Positions 42,986-52,378 of a stretch of 64,000 nucleotides of DNA are shown here, one piece after another. The position numbers and the translations under genes were made by a program. Every line of letters starts with the position of its first letter. Position 1 is the first letter of the stretch. Source of the DNA: JACKAL01 sp964400355 (GTDB lineage Bacteria; Bdellovibrionota; Bdellovibrionia; Bdellovibrionales; JAGQZY01); contig CAYNTO010000003.1 of the NCBI GenBank assembly GCA_964400355.1, positions 111,109 to 175,108 on the forward strand, read 5' to 3'. The notes beneath the pieces are model-generated. The model was not told where the DNA came from. It did no database searches and saw only the letters and a program-made list of their open reading frames with translations.

Positions 42986-43006
42986 ATTTCCTAAGAGAGA
43001 CAATTG

Positions 43007-43456
43007 ATGAAGCTCACCGCAATTTCGCTTTTTCTGTTTTTTGTTACTGTAAGTGTTTCGGCCTGCGAATTCGCCGAACCGGTTGCTTGCAAGAACCCCT
43101 CGCTCACCCTTAATAAGCAATCCATGGGAGAGCTCAAAAAGCGTTTAAAGTCGTATGGCTCGCTGTTGCAGCAGCTCTCCGGTCTTAACAAAAACGGCAA
43201 AAAAAAGAGATGTTCCAAATCCAAAGAGATTGAGCAGCAAATTGCATTTATAGAAAAGTACGCCAAGCGAAATAGAAATCAGTTCTGCCAGGAACATGTT
43301 AAAGTGCTGGTTCTCCAATCGGAAGCGCTGATTGACCTCTCGAGCAAAGAACACCAGCCGATCAAGAGCAAAAAAGACAAACTGCGCCTCATTGATTCCG
43401 GTATGGATGTGTCTGAAGCGCTGGTCCGTTACCAAAAAAAACACCCCCTATTTTAA
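43007..43456 (+). CDS. Small exported Cys/Lys-rich protein, unknown
   Basis: 149 residues. The signal peptide ends near SVSA. Four Cys in the mature part (ACEFAEP, VACKN, KRCSKS, QFCQEH) and strong Lys content. Predicted mostly helical. The ATG at 43007 follows AGAGAG. It lies 53 bases after ctpA, separated by a hairpin. No family recognised. Confidence 0.65.
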   Translation: MKLTAISLFLFFVTVSVSACEFAEPVACKNPSLTLNKQSMGELKKRLKSYGSLLQQLSGLNKNGKKKRCSKSKEIEQQIAFIEKYAKRNRNQFCQEHVKVLVLQSEALIDLSSKEHQPIKSKKDKLRLIDSGMDVSEALVRYQKKHPLF

Positions 43457-43525
43457 CGCAATAAGGCGTTTGCCGACATCACTTGCAGGTTTGTGCTCCG
43501 AGGAATTACTGTCCTTAAAGTTCCT

Positions 43526-45283
43526 ATGGACACGTCCTCAGTCAACCACACCACATTCGTATTTCCCGAAACACTTTCTGGAAATCCGCTGATTCTGCGC
43601 CAACCGGTGGAACGGATTGTCGCCTTTGAGTCCAAGGATGTGCTCCGCGCTTTGCGAACCATCGACGCCCGTATCGCGCAAAAAAAGTATTATTTGGCTG
43701 GTGCTATTTGTTATGAGGTGGGCTCGATTCTCTTGGATTTGCCACATTCAGACGCCAAACAGTTAGCGCCGCTGATTGATTTTTATGTTTTCGAGGGTCC
43801 ATCCAAAGATCGGCCGCCCCTGTCGCAATCACCAAGTGCTATTTGTAATTTTTCAGCACCAAGAGAATTTACGTCCTACCAGCAGGGGTTTGAAAAGGTT
43901 CAAGGCCACATAAAAGCTGGAGACACATATCAGGTCAATTACACCTTTAATAACAGCTGCCAGTCGGTGGGCAATAGTTATGACCTATTCGAAAAGCTAC
44001 GACACATTCAGCCCTCCAAATACTCTGTTTATGCCCAAACCGCTGATCATCATATTGTTTCTCTTTCGCCGGAACTTTTTTTCGCTAAAATAGAGAATAG
44101 AATCACCACGAAACCCATGAAGGGTACGCTTCCCGCAGATGTACAAATTATTCCCGCCACGCTCGAAGAAAAGCTGCGTGCCGAAAATTTGATGATCGTC
44201 GATCTGCTCAGAAACGATTTGGCACGCATTGCACGTCCTGCGACGGTGCGAGTGGACAAGCTGATGGAGATCGAAGAGTATCCGACGTTGCGACAGATCG
44301 TGTCCACGATATCGGCTGAGCTAGAACCCACTGTTCTGTTTTCACAGATTCTCCACGCTCTTTTCCCATGCGGCTCCATCACCGGCGCTCCTAAACGGCG
44401 CACCATGGAAATTATCGGTGAGGTTGAAAGTGGTCCTCGCGGTTTGTACACCGGCACTATTGGTTATATCACCCCCAACGGCGACATGCAGTTCAACGTT
44501 GCGATTCGAACACTGTGGGGCGCAAATTCCCAGTGGTCTTATGGAATAGGTGGAGGCGTTGTCTACGATTCGAAGGTTCTAGATGAGTATGAAGAAGCAC
44601 TGCTCAAAGCCCGCTTTTTAAAAATATCGAATCAAAATTTCCACATCTTTGAAACTCTACGCGTAGAATCGGATGGGACCTTTCATGGTCTCGAGGACCA
44701 CTTGGCACGACTGGAGAAGAGTGCCGAATATTTTGGTTTTCCTACAGACGAAGTCAAAATACGTGAGCGGTTGCGGGAGGCCTTAAATTTAAGCGTAGAG
44801 AAGAATGTGCAAATCCGTTTACGACTAGCCATCAGCGCCGATGGCGAAATTCAGATAGATACACAGACATATCCACAGCTGTCACCACACGGAGAGCTTA
44901 AAGTGCGCTTTTCAATGCGAGAAACAGATCCAAGCGACGTGTTTCTGAGGCATAAAACTTCAAACCGCGATCTTTATGACAGCGAATGGAAGTTGGCAAT
45001 AAATGATGGCTTTTACGACATCTTGTTTAAAAATAGCAAGCAGGAGGTTACCGAGGCCTCACGTCACAACATTTTTATCCGCAAAAAAGATCAGTGGTTT
45101 ACGCCCGCACTTGAATGCGGTTTGCTACCAGGCACCGAGCGGGCACGGCAGATAGTGATTAAAGACGCCAAAGAAAAAATTCTGTACGCTAGTGACCTTT
45201 TAGAGGCGGATGAAGTTGTGCTCACCAATGCGTTGAGGGGCACAGTGAGTGTAAAAGTTGTGAACGGGGATTTTCCACCATGA
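43526..45283 (+). CDS. Aminodeoxychorismate synthase component I fused to aminodeoxychorismate lyase
   Basis: About 585 residues in two parts. Residues 1-370 are PabB: RITTKPMKGTLPAD (the Lys of the PIKGT motif), LLRNDLARIA, GSITGAPKRRTMEII and GIGGGVVYDS. Residues 375-585 are PabC-like: HIFETLRVESDGTFHGLEDHLARLEKSA, a PLP-site region with NRDLYD, and EVTEASRHNIFI. Together with PabA it makes p-aminobenzoate for folate. Start uncertain: ATG 43526 has a poor ribosome-binding site, and GTG 43493 is the alternative. Overlaps pabA by 4 bases. Confidence 0.9.
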   Translation: MDTSSVNHTTFVFPETLSGNPLILRQPVERIVAFESKDVLRALRTIDARIAQKKYYLAGAICYEVGSILLDLPHSDAKQLAPLIDFYVFEGPSKDRPPLSQSPSAICNFSAPREFTSYQQGFEKVQGHIKAGDTYQVNYTFNNSCQSVGNSYDLFEKLRHIQPSKYSVYAQTADHHIVSLSPELFFAKIENRITTKPMKGTLPADVQIIPATLEEKLRAENLMIVDLLRNDLARIARPATVRVDKLMEIEEYPTLRQIVSTISAELEPTVLFSQILHALFPCGSITGAPKRRTMEIIGEVESGPRGLYTGTIGYITPNGDMQFNVAIRTLWGANSQWSYGIGGGVVYDSKVLDEYEEALLKARFLKISNQNFHIFETLRVESDGTFHGLEDHLARLEKSAEYFGFPTDEVKIRERLREALNLSVEKNVQIRLRLAISADGEIQIDTQTYPQLSPHGELKVRFSMRETDPSDVFLRHKTSNRDLYDSEWKLAINDGFYDILFKNSKQEVTEASRHNIFIRKKDQWFTPALECGLLPGTERARQIVIKDAKEKILYASDLLEADEVVLTNALRGTVSVKVVNGDFPP

Positions 45284-45849
45284 TACTTATTTTGGATCAC
45301 AACGATTCGTTCACTTACAATTTGGTATCCGCTTTACAGACCCTTAATGCGAAATGCCGTGTAGTTTCCACGGCGGCGCCGTTTTCTTCATGGAGCCAAA
45401 TTACAGATGTCAGTGGAGTGATCTTGTCGCCCGGCCCAGGCCATCCTCGGGCCGCAACAGCATTTTATATGGCATTAGATAAATATACGAGTCGAGTGCC
45501 AGTACTAGGAGTGTGTTTAGGTCACCAAGCCATAGCTTGCCACTTCGGAGGTTCGATCGAGGCCGCGGAAACCATTGTGCATGGCAAACCTGTACCCGTG
45601 GAGCATAGCGGTTCTGCAATTTTTAGTGGCTTACCACAGCCGTTTCAAGCGATGAGGTACAATTCCCTCACGGTTCATAAAAAGCTCCCAAGTGATCTCG
45701 AACTGAGCGCCTGGAGCGGTGAAGAGGTTATGGGTGTACGCCATCGTACCTATCAGGTCACTGGTGTTCAGTTTCATCCCGAGTCGATAGGCACCCCTCA
45801 GGGCTATCGCTTAATTGCGAATTTTGTAAATCAAACTACCGCAAAATAA
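45280..45849 (+). CDS. pabA: Aminodeoxychorismate synthase glutaminase subunit
   Basis: 189 residues, class I glutamine amidotransferase: LDHNDSFTYNLV start, nucleophile Cys in VLGVCLGHQAI, His and Glu in VQFHPES. Provides ammonia to PabB. Translationally coupled to the pabBC fusion (ATGA), so the PABA pathway sits in two genes. A TrpG role is possible but less likely beside PabBC. Confidence 0.93.
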   Translation: MILILDHNDSFTYNLVSALQTLNAKCRVVSTAAPFSSWSQITDVSGVILSPGPGHPRAATAFYMALDKYTSRVPVLGVCLGHQAIACHFGGSIEAAETIVHGKPVPVEHSGSAIFSGLPQPFQAMRYNSLTVHKKLPSDLELSAWSGEEVMGVRHRTYQVTGVQFHPESIGTPQGYRLIANFVNQTTAK

Positions 45850-45850
45850 A

Positions 45851-45878
45851 AAACCGACCACAAGGGGTCGGTTTTAGT
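45851..45878. terminator. Bidirectional terminator between pabA and tig
   Basis: Stem AAACCGACC/GGTCGGTTT with loop ACAAGG. T-tracts occur on both sides: TTTT on plus, and on minus the reverse of AAATAAAAAA. It can end both the pab operon and tig. Confidence 0.85.
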
Positions 45879-45925
45879 ATTGAAGAGTAGGCGCAAAACC
45901 GCGCTCTCTAATATTTTTTAGTAAG

Positions 45926-47236
45926 CTATTCCGCAGTTTTCTCAGCCTTCTTGGCCTCTACTTCTTTGACGTTGGATTTTTCAAGTAGATACTTAAACAC
46001 GTTGTCTTCTGTGATCTGATAGCTCAACTTACTGAAGGAGTTATTCTGCAGGTAATAAGATTTGATCTTTTCTTTTTCCAAGTTCCATTGCTTCGCCATC
46101 TCATCAAATTTCTTTTCGACATCGGCGTCTGTAGCATGGAGGTTCTCCATCTCGGCGAGCTTATCAATGAGAAAAGCCGACTTGACCATGAATTCCGCCT
46201 GCTGCTTAAAATCGTCGTTCCATTTTTGTTCGTATTCATCAAAGCCATCATCGGAGAATCCCTGAGATTTCATGCGATTTTTAAAGTCCTCAACTAAGGC
46301 TTTCTTTTGCTCTTCGACAAGAGACTGTGGAGTGTCCACGGGATTGGCTTCAACGAACTTCTTAAACAAACTGTCGCGCAGATCTTTTTCTACGCGCATG
46401 CTTTCGTTGGATTCGTAATCTTTTTTAATCTGCTCTTTGAGAGTTTCCAGAGATTCTTGGCCGATTTTTTTAAGCAGTTCAGCGTCGAACTCCGGAAGTT
46501 TCTTGGCCTTGATGTCGTTGAGGTTGACCTTGAAAGTCACAGGTTTAGAGCGCAACTGCTCCGCGTGGTACTCAGCGGGAAAAGTGACAGTCACATCGCG
46601 TGCTTCGCCTTTCTTCATGCCCACCAGGCCTTCTTCAAAACCGGGAATAAACGAATTACTACCGATCTCCAGCTGGTGGCCCTTTGCGGCTCCATTTTCG
46701 AGGGGCGCGCCATCCATAAAACCTTCAAAATCGATCACTGCGAAGTCCCCGTTTTTGAGGGCGCGGTCGTCACTGATGGATTCGAACGACGAATTGCTGT
46801 TCTGGATATTCTCCAGAGCCGTTTTAATATGGTCTTCGGATACAGAAACTTTTTCTTTTTCAAGCTGGAAGCCGTCTTTTTTTACGATCTTGGTTTCGGG
46901 ACGAATTTCAAAATCGGCGGTGAAAGCAAAATCTTTGTCTTCTGTGATTTCGCTAAAATCGATTTGAGGCATGGAAACGGGCGTGAGCTTGTGTTCCTTG
47001 ATAGCGTTAACGTAGGCATCTTGAACCAGGTTTTGTGCCACATCGCCTTTTACTTTTTCAGCGTACATGGTTTTGATCGTATTGATTGGCGCCTTGCCTT
47101 TGCGGAAACCTTTGATGTTCACTTGGGCTTGCAAATACTTGTACGCTTTTTGGAACTCTTCGTTCACTTTTTTTGAAGGCACTTCGATATGCAGTTTGCG
47201 TCCCAAGTTACCGACTGACTCTACGTTCGTTTTCAT
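45926..47236 (-). CDS. tig: Trigger factor, ribosome-associated chaperone
   Basis: 436 residues. The N-terminal ribosome-docking loop is GFRKGKAP, followed by the FKBP-type isomerase domain (GDFAVIDFEGFMDGAPLENGAAKGHQLEIGSNSFIPGFEEGLVGMKKGE) and the helical C-terminal domain. The ATG at 47236 has GGAG upstream and is preferred to a TTG three bases before. Unlike many genomes it is not directly next to clpP-clpX, which lie 8 kb away on the other strand. Confidence 0.97.
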   Translation of the reverse strand: MKTNVESVGNLGRKLHIEVPSKKVNEEFQKAYKYLQAQVNIKGFRKGKAPINTIKTMYAEKVKGDVAQNLVQDAYVNAIKEHKLTPVSMPQIDFSEITEDKDFAFTADFEIRPETKIVKKDGFQLEKEKVSVSEDHIKTALENIQNSNSSFESISDDRALKNGDFAVIDFEGFMDGAPLENGAAKGHQLEIGSNSFIPGFEEGLVGMKKGEARDVTVTFPAEYHAEQLRSKPVTFKVNLNDIKAKKLPEFDAELLKKIGQESLETLKEQIKKDYESNESMRVEKDLRDSLFKKFVEANPVDTPQSLVEEQKKALVEDFKNRMKSQGFSDDGFDEYEQKWNDDFKQQAEFMVKSAFLIDKLAEMENLHATDADVEKKFDEMAKQWNLEKEKIKSYYLQNNSFSKLSYQITEDNVFKYLLEKSNVKEVEAKKAEKTAE

Positions 47237-47278
47237 CAACGTCTCCTGATTGAATAATGTCTTTTAGATAGATGCCGC

Positions 47279-47307
47279 ACTATAGGTAATAGCGGCATTA
47301 AAATCAA
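47279..47307 (-). promoter_or_regulatory. Promoter of tig
   Basis: Minus strand TTGATT (47307-47302), 17-base spacer, TATAGT (47284-47279). An inverted repeat GCCGC/GCGGC surrounds the -10 region (about 47274-47296). Leader of about 35 bases. Confidence 0.6.
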
Positions 47308-47424
47308 GGATTTGCATAAAAAGTAGGCTCTAAAATTGGCGTTTTTTTTGTACTCGAGCTGGGCAAAAATGCGGTACAGTGAAGTTCGGAAAAAGGCTGA
47401 TTTTACAAGTATTTGAAGGGTTTT

Positions 47425-48297
47425 ATGCACAAGATTTATTTCGTCACGGGCAAAGGCGGTGTGGGAAAATCCACAGCGGCTGCTTTTTTAGCTCGCAGAG
47501 AATCCACTCTGGGACGAAAAACCCTGCTCGTGGAGATGGGTCCGTGGAGCTACTATGAAAAGTGGTGGCCGGCAAAAAAGACCGCCACGTATTCGCCACA
47601 AACTACGCCGTACGGCTTTGATTGGTCGATGTGGACAGGTGAAGAGTGCCTTAAAGAATATGTTTCCCATTTGGTAAAGGTGCCTTTGGTGGGACGCGCG
47701 TTTTTAGACAACAGCTGGATGCGCGCATTGATAAAAATTGCACCCGGTTTGCGTGAGATTTCTTTTTTGGGAAAAGTCACAAGCCAGGCCCGTGAGCATG
47801 GGCCATCGCTCAACTACGACAGCATCGTTGTCGATGCGGTGAGCTCGGGTCATTTTATCAGTTTACTTCAGGCCCCAGAAGGACTGCGCGGAATGGCCAA
47901 GATCGGCCCGGTGTATGAACAGTGCACGCAAATTCTCAACGTGCTGCACAGCTCATCTGTAGAAACTTTTCTGGTCACCACTTTAGAAACTTTTGCCGTT
48001 CAAGAAACCCAGGAGCTGTATAGCGCTCTCAAAAAACAACTCAAGTCCGAGATTCACCTAGTTGCCAACAAAGAACTGCACATTCCTAAAATAACAGACG
48101 CGAGTCTTACAGGTTACAGCTCACCGCAGACGGAAGTACTCACAGTATTAAAGACCCTAGACGACAGACAGTTACAAAATAAGCAGCGCCTGCAAACCAT
48201 AGAAGCGCCATTACATACAATTCCGTTTTATTATCAATCTCTATTGGAAGTATTAAAAAATGACGGCGAAGTTCAACGAATTTATTCAAAACAGTAA
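47425..48297 (+). CDS. ArsA/Get3-like ATPase, first of a pair
   Basis: 290 residues. A deviant Walker A with the signature lysine, GKGGVGKST, lies at the start and identifies the ArsA/Get3/MinD class. A likely switch region is YDSIVVDAVSSGH. The start at 47425 follows GAAGGG by 4 bases. It overlaps the second ATPase gene by 38 bases. Such adjacent pairs exist in Actinobacteria (Rv3679-Rv3680) and deltaproteobacteria; here the partner and cargo are unknown. Confidence 0.82.
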   Translation: MHKIYFVTGKGGVGKSTAAAFLARRESTLGRKTLLVEMGPWSYYEKWWPAKKTATYSPQTTPYGFDWSMWTGEECLKEYVSHLVKVPLVGRAFLDNSWMRALIKIAPGLREISFLGKVTSQAREHGPSLNYDSIVVDAVSSGHFISLLQAPEGLRGMAKIGPVYEQCTQILNVLHSSSVETFLVTTLETFAVQETQELYSALKKQLKSEIHLVANKELHIPKITDASLTGYSSPQTEVLTVLKTLDDRQLQNKQRLQTIEAPLHTIPFYYQSLLEVLKNDGEVQRIYSKQ

Positions 48298-49339
48298 AAC
48301 CTTTGTGTTCGTTGGTAACGGCGGCACCGGTAAGACAACGCTCTCCGCGTCTTGGGCCATGGAACTTGCCAAGGCCGGCAAGCGCGTTGGCCTACTCACC
48401 ATCGACCCTTCAAAACGTTTGGGCGATGTGTTTGGCATGAATGTGCAGACCGAGTCTTTTAAAAGCGTGGCGATGGGCAATGGGTCGGTGGACGTATTTT
48501 TAATAGATTCGCAAAAAATAATTGAAGAATTTGTGGTTAAATATTTTTCGCGTGCCGAGTACGACAAGCTTAAAAGCAATCGCATCTTTTCCCAGGTGAC
48601 CTCCGTGCTGGCGGAAAACCAGTCGCTGTCGACAATTTATAAGCTCAATGATCTTATCAAGACGGGAGATTACGACATGTTCGTCGTGGATACACCTCCG
48701 AGCAATAACTCTATGGATTTTTTTACAACTCCAGACTTTGTTATAAAAATTTTTCGGGAGAATGTGATTGCGAAGGCGGCATTCGAAGCCAAAGGTTTTA
48801 GGTTATTTCCCGGTAAAAAGATCTTCGCTAAAGTATTTACATTTCTTGTGGGAGAAGAGTTTTACAAGGAAGTAGAAACATTTTTTCAGATTCTGCTTTT
48901 ATTTCAGGAACACATCGTGCTTTCCTCGCAGGAGCTCTTGCATTTACTCAAGGATTCCAAAACCAAGTTTATGCTTGTGACGCTGCCCGATGCGCCCAAG
49001 GTTCAAGAAATCCTCGGTGTGGCCAAGGGATTAAAGCGGCAAAATATTGCCGCCGAGCATATCTTAATCAACCGCGCGTATCCAGATTGGCTCTTGCTCA
49101 ACGAGAAGATTGATAGCTTTAAAGATCGTGATCCAGAGCTACAGAATTACTATGACAAAGCTTTTAATTATTATCATAATAAAATGCAAACAGCAGAAGA
49201 GTTGGCTAAAGAGCTGGCCAGGGAATTGGGTGGGCGAATGAGAGTGTTTTTTGTACCCGAAAAAACCACTGCGTTGGAAACCGATGGCGTCGAAGGCTTT
49301 TCCACTCATGTGCTGTCTATTTTTGAGGACCGTAAATGA
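48260..49339 (+). CDS. ArsA/Get3-like ATPase, second of a pair, without signature lysine
   Basis: 359 residues. The P-loop reads GNGGTGKTTLS, so the signature lysine of GKGG is Asn, while TIDPSKRLGDVFGM (ArsA-type) and the switch VVDTPPSNNSMDFF are kept. This hints at a heterodimer in which only the partner supplies the lysine in trans. GGAAG precedes the ATG. Overlaps both neighbours (38 and 4 bases), so all three are co-translated. Confidence 0.85.
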   Translation: MTAKFNEFIQNSKTFVFVGNGGTGKTTLSASWAMELAKAGKRVGLLTIDPSKRLGDVFGMNVQTESFKSVAMGNGSVDVFLIDSQKIIEEFVVKYFSRAEYDKLKSNRIFSQVTSVLAENQSLSTIYKLNDLIKTGDYDMFVVDTPPSNNSMDFFTTPDFVIKIFRENVIAKAAFEAKGFRLFPGKKIFAKVFTFLVGEEFYKEVETFFQILLLFQEHIVLSSQELLHLLKDSKTKFMLVTLPDAPKVQEILGVAKGLKRQNIAAEHILINRAYPDWLLLNEKIDSFKDRDPELQNYYDKAFNYYHNKMQTAEELAKELARELGGRMRVFFVPEKTTALETDGVEGFSTHVLSIFEDRK

Positions 49340-50328
49340 GATGTGTTTTACTTGCAAGCCTGCTGAGTATTGTCGGTTGTACAACAACATCTATAGAACT
49401 GTGGTCGCCCACGCCTCAGCCCGATGTGCTGGAACAAGCTGTTTATCTTAAGAGTCAAAAACGACTCGATCAGGCCGAGGCCGAAGTTCAAAAATACCTC
49501 GCACAAACAAACGACATCCGTTTGCAGGGTTCAGCGCTGTTGCTTCTTGGTGAAATTCAGGAGGAGCGCGGTAACACCAGCGCGGCCATGGATACCTACA
49601 AAAAATTGATCAACCATGGAACAGGTTACGAGAGTCACCAAACAGCGAAAGGTCTATACAAGCTTTCGTGGATTTATGAACGGCAGGGCAATTGCCCGAT
49701 GGTTATCGCAACTATTACCGATTTAAAAAAGTTTCTCGTCAGCGGCGACGAGTTTGTTCGCAATGTGGAAATTCCCGCCCGCATGGCCAACTGTTTCTAC
49801 GTCATGGGTCATTGGGAGAAATCGAACACCTTTCGCGTAGAGGCTATGACCAAAATGAAGACAATAAATGTGGATAACCTGCCGGCGGATATTCGCTGGC
49901 GTGTGTTTCTGTATTTTAGCTATGTGGGTGTTCCCTTTACGGAGAATCACGATCGCCATTTGTCTGAAGTTATCTTTTTTGGACAAAAAGATCTGCTCCA
50001 TCTTATCGAATACGCTCCAAGCCCGTTCAACGAATTGGCGCACACGCGTCTCCTGGAACTCTACGAAGCCTTGTTCAAACAAGTAACTGCTAAACCGCAA
50101 CCTAAAAGTGCCGCAGAAAAAAGCGAAAGCAATCGCCAGCTGGTTCAGGATCTTTCTGGAATTATCGATCACATCGAAGATTTAAAGGCCGACAAGAGCC
50201 CTGTCGGCATGGCGACCAACAACTCGCAGATGTTTTTTATGAAAATTCAGAACCTGGAAGAGCGTTCGCGACAAATGGTGCGTGAATTAGAAATTGGTAT
50301 TCAAAAAGAGAATAAGAGCAAAAAATAA
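49336..50328 (+). CDS. TPR lipoprotein in the ArsA-pair operon
   Basis: 330 residues. Lipobox SIVGC near residue 15, then tetratricopeptide-like repeats (ALLLLGEIQEERGNTSAAMDTYKKLI; GLYKLSWIYERQGNCPMVI), and a charged helical tail ending in Lys. Probably outer-membrane attached. The ATGA overlap with the second ATPase argues for joint function: a cytoplasmic ATPase pair with an envelope partner. Confidence 0.75.
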   Translation: MRCVLLASLLSIVGCTTTSIELWSPTPQPDVLEQAVYLKSQKRLDQAEAEVQKYLAQTNDIRLQGSALLLLGEIQEERGNTSAAMDTYKKLINHGTGYESHQTAKGLYKLSWIYERQGNCPMVIATITDLKKFLVSGDEFVRNVEIPARMANCFYVMGHWEKSNTFRVEAMTKMKTINVDNLPADIRWRVFLYFSYVGVPFTENHDRHLSEVIFFGQKDLLHLIEYAPSPFNELAHTRLLELYEALFKQVTAKPQPKSAAEKSESNRQLVQDLSGIIDHIEDLKADKSPVGMATNNSQMFFMKIQNLEERSRQMVRELEIGIQKENKSKK

Positions 50329-50331
50329 TCT

Positions 50332-51120
50332 ATGAATCATTTTGTTCGTGGGTTCGCTATTCCTTTTCGCGGTATGTTGCTGGTGTTTTCCAGCCTGCGA
50401 TTGCTGTTGTTATCGGTAATTCCATTTTGGTTGTGTTTTTTTGTGTTTATTTATTTTTTGTGGACTATTTGGAGCAGCTCGTTTTCCATCGTACCGTATT
50501 TGATGGAGTGGGTACCCGGCCTCTATAACTTTACCGAAAAACTCAAAATTGGAGAATTTTCCCTTATTGCTGCTGTGGTGCAGGGAACATTTTGGTTTTT
50601 TCTTCTGATCTTTGCCTCATATTTTTCCTATGTTCTTTTGTGCATTGTGGGGGCGCCATTTTATTCGCTGATGGTGGATATTGTATTGATGCGTCGTGGG
50701 GTCGAGGTGCGAGTTAAGAATAGTTTTTTACGCTGGCTTTACAGCACCTTGAGAATGCTCATAATCAGCCTAGTAAAGATATGTTTCTTCTTAGGGTTGT
50801 CCATGGTGCTCTTTGTGGTTTCCTTTTTTACTATTGGGATGTTTTTGGTGCCCATCTGTTTGAGCATAATGATGGGCTACGATTGCCTCGATTTCTCTTT
50901 TGAGTGCCGCACAATGAGTTTAAAAGAGAGACTGAATTATTTTTTATCCCACTTTTCGTTATTTGCCGGATTGGCATTGTCCATTTTGGTGATTAGCGTG
51001 ATTCCTGGCTTATTCACCATGACTTTGCCATTTTTTATTGCTGGCGGGGCAGCGGCTTTTGCTGATATACAACTTGCGGCTCAGAAAAATTTAGCGTTGG
51101 AGAGCGCCCATGAAGGCTGA
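50332..51120 (+). CDS. EI24/CysZ-like integral membrane protein
   Basis: 262 residues with hydrophobic segments spread through the sequence (at about 15-40, 70-105, 145-180 and 200-235), no signal peptide. Pattern and the central conserved part resemble the EI24/CysZ family (DUF540), which includes sulfate permeases. Proximity to gshA would fit sulfur uptake, but that is inference. Overlaps gshA by 11 bases. Confidence 0.7.
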   Translation: MNHFVRGFAIPFRGMLLVFSSLRLLLLSVIPFWLCFFVFIYFLWTIWSSSFSIVPYLMEWVPGLYNFTEKLKIGEFSLIAAVVQGTFWFFLLIFASYFSYVLLCIVGAPFYSLMVDIVLMRRGVEVRVKNSFLRWLYSTLRMLIISLVKICFFLGLSMVLFVVSFFTIGMFLVPICLSIMMGYDCLDFSFECRTMSLKERLNYFLSHFSLFAGLALSILVISVIPGLFTMTLPFFIAGGAAAFADIQLAAQKNLALESAHEG

Positions 51121-52351
51121 ATTACACGATAGCATACTTAAAAATATGGACAGCTTGTGCGCGTGGTACAACACGCAGAAAAAGGGCCTGTATCTTCCGT
51201 TTTATTCCAGTTACGACATTCGCGACGCGTGCTTTAAAGCCACCAACGTCGATGCCAACATTTATCCCGCAGGTTTTAATAACATTTGCCAGACCGATAA
51301 AGATGCGAGTCCGGATTTGGTCCAAAAGTACTTCGAAGCTCATTACCCGGGTACCAAGAAAATTCTGCTCGTTACCGAAGACCATTTTAAGAATACTTAT
51401 TACTGGGAAAACGTTTACGCTATTAAAAACTTACTCACCAATGCCAATTACGAAGTTGTTGTCGGTATGCCCGGTCTGGACGCCAATGCCGGTAAAACAA
51501 TTATGGAAAGTTTTCAAGGAAATGTGGTCGAGGCATTTCCTGTAATCAATAACGATGGCCAGTTAAAGACTGCGGAATTTGTTCCTGACGTTGTCATCAG
51601 TAACAACGATTTTACAAAGCTCTACGATCAGTGGACCGATATTTCAAAAACCAAAATGACACCATCGATGGATCTCGGATGGCACCGGCGCAAAAAGAGT
51701 GTTTACTTTAATCACTACAACGCTGTGGCCTCAGAGTTTGCACAAATTCTCAATGTGGACCCTTGGATGTTTTCTGTAAAAACAAATGTTTTCGAAAACT
51801 TTGATTTGAGTTCGGATGATCGTAAAAACGATTTAGCGCGAGCAGTGGATTCCATGATTCAATCGCTCCGCGAAGACTACAAGCAGCGCAATATTGGCGA
51901 AGAACCTTATGTATTTATTAAAAACAATTCGGGCACCTACGGTTTGGGTGTAACGCGAGTGAACTCGGGCGCCGATGTTTTGGCCTGGACGTATGATGCT
52001 CGCAAAAAAATGAAAGCGCAAAAGGGCGGCGGCAAATTCACCGAAGTGATTGTGCAGGAGGGTGTTCCCACCGTTGTAAAATCCGATGCGGCCACCGCTG
52101 AACCCACAATTTATATGGTGGGCGAGGAGTTAGCTGGCGGTTTTCTACGGGCCCATGCCGGCAAGGATGATCGCGAGAGCTTAAACAGTCCCGGTGCCGT
52201 TTACAAAAAGCTCTGCTTGAGCGATCTGCGGATCAAGGCCCAGGGGTGCCCCCTCGAGAACGTCTACGGTTGGATCGCAAAGATCGGACTATTGGCCATT
52301 GGTCGAGAGACGCAAAGTTACGACATAAAATACAGCGGCTACAAGCTCTAG
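51110..52351 (+). CDS. gshA: Glutamate-cysteine ligase, proteobacterial GshA family (ATP-grasp type)
   Basis: 413 residues. The sequence follows the GshA family distinct from the E. coli type: LYLPFYSSYDIRDACFKATNVDANIYPAGFNNIC, SMDLGWHRRKKSVYFNHY, FIKNNSGTYGLGV and GGFLRAH. Joins glutamate to cysteine, the first step of glutathione. No gshB is in the window, so glutathione synthesis cannot be shown complete. Part of the ArsA-pair operon by overlap with the EI24-like gene. Confidence 0.85.
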   Translation: MKAELHDSILKNMDSLCAWYNTQKKGLYLPFYSSYDIRDACFKATNVDANIYPAGFNNICQTDKDASPDLVQKYFEAHYPGTKKILLVTEDHFKNTYYWENVYAIKNLLTNANYEVVVGMPGLDANAGKTIMESFQGNVVEAFPVINNDGQLKTAEFVPDVVISNNDFTKLYDQWTDISKTKMTPSMDLGWHRRKKSVYFNHYNAVASEFAQILNVDPWMFSVKTNVFENFDLSSDDRKNDLARAVDSMIQSLREDYKQRNIGEEPYVFIKNNSGTYGLGVTRVNSGADVLAWTYDARKKMKAQKGGGKFTEVIVQEGVPTVVKSDAATAEPTIYMVGEELAGGFLRAHAGKDDRESLNSPGAVYKKLCLSDLRIKAQGCPLENVYGWIAKIGLLAIGRETQSYDIKYSGYKL

Positions 52352-52378
52352 GGGTGTATACTGGCAAAAGTGGGGGCT

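Noticed and set aside
46307..47176. 289-codon open frame antisense to tig
   Set aside because: Opposite a clear trigger factor gene; its Phe-rich composition reflects reversed Glu/Lys codons.
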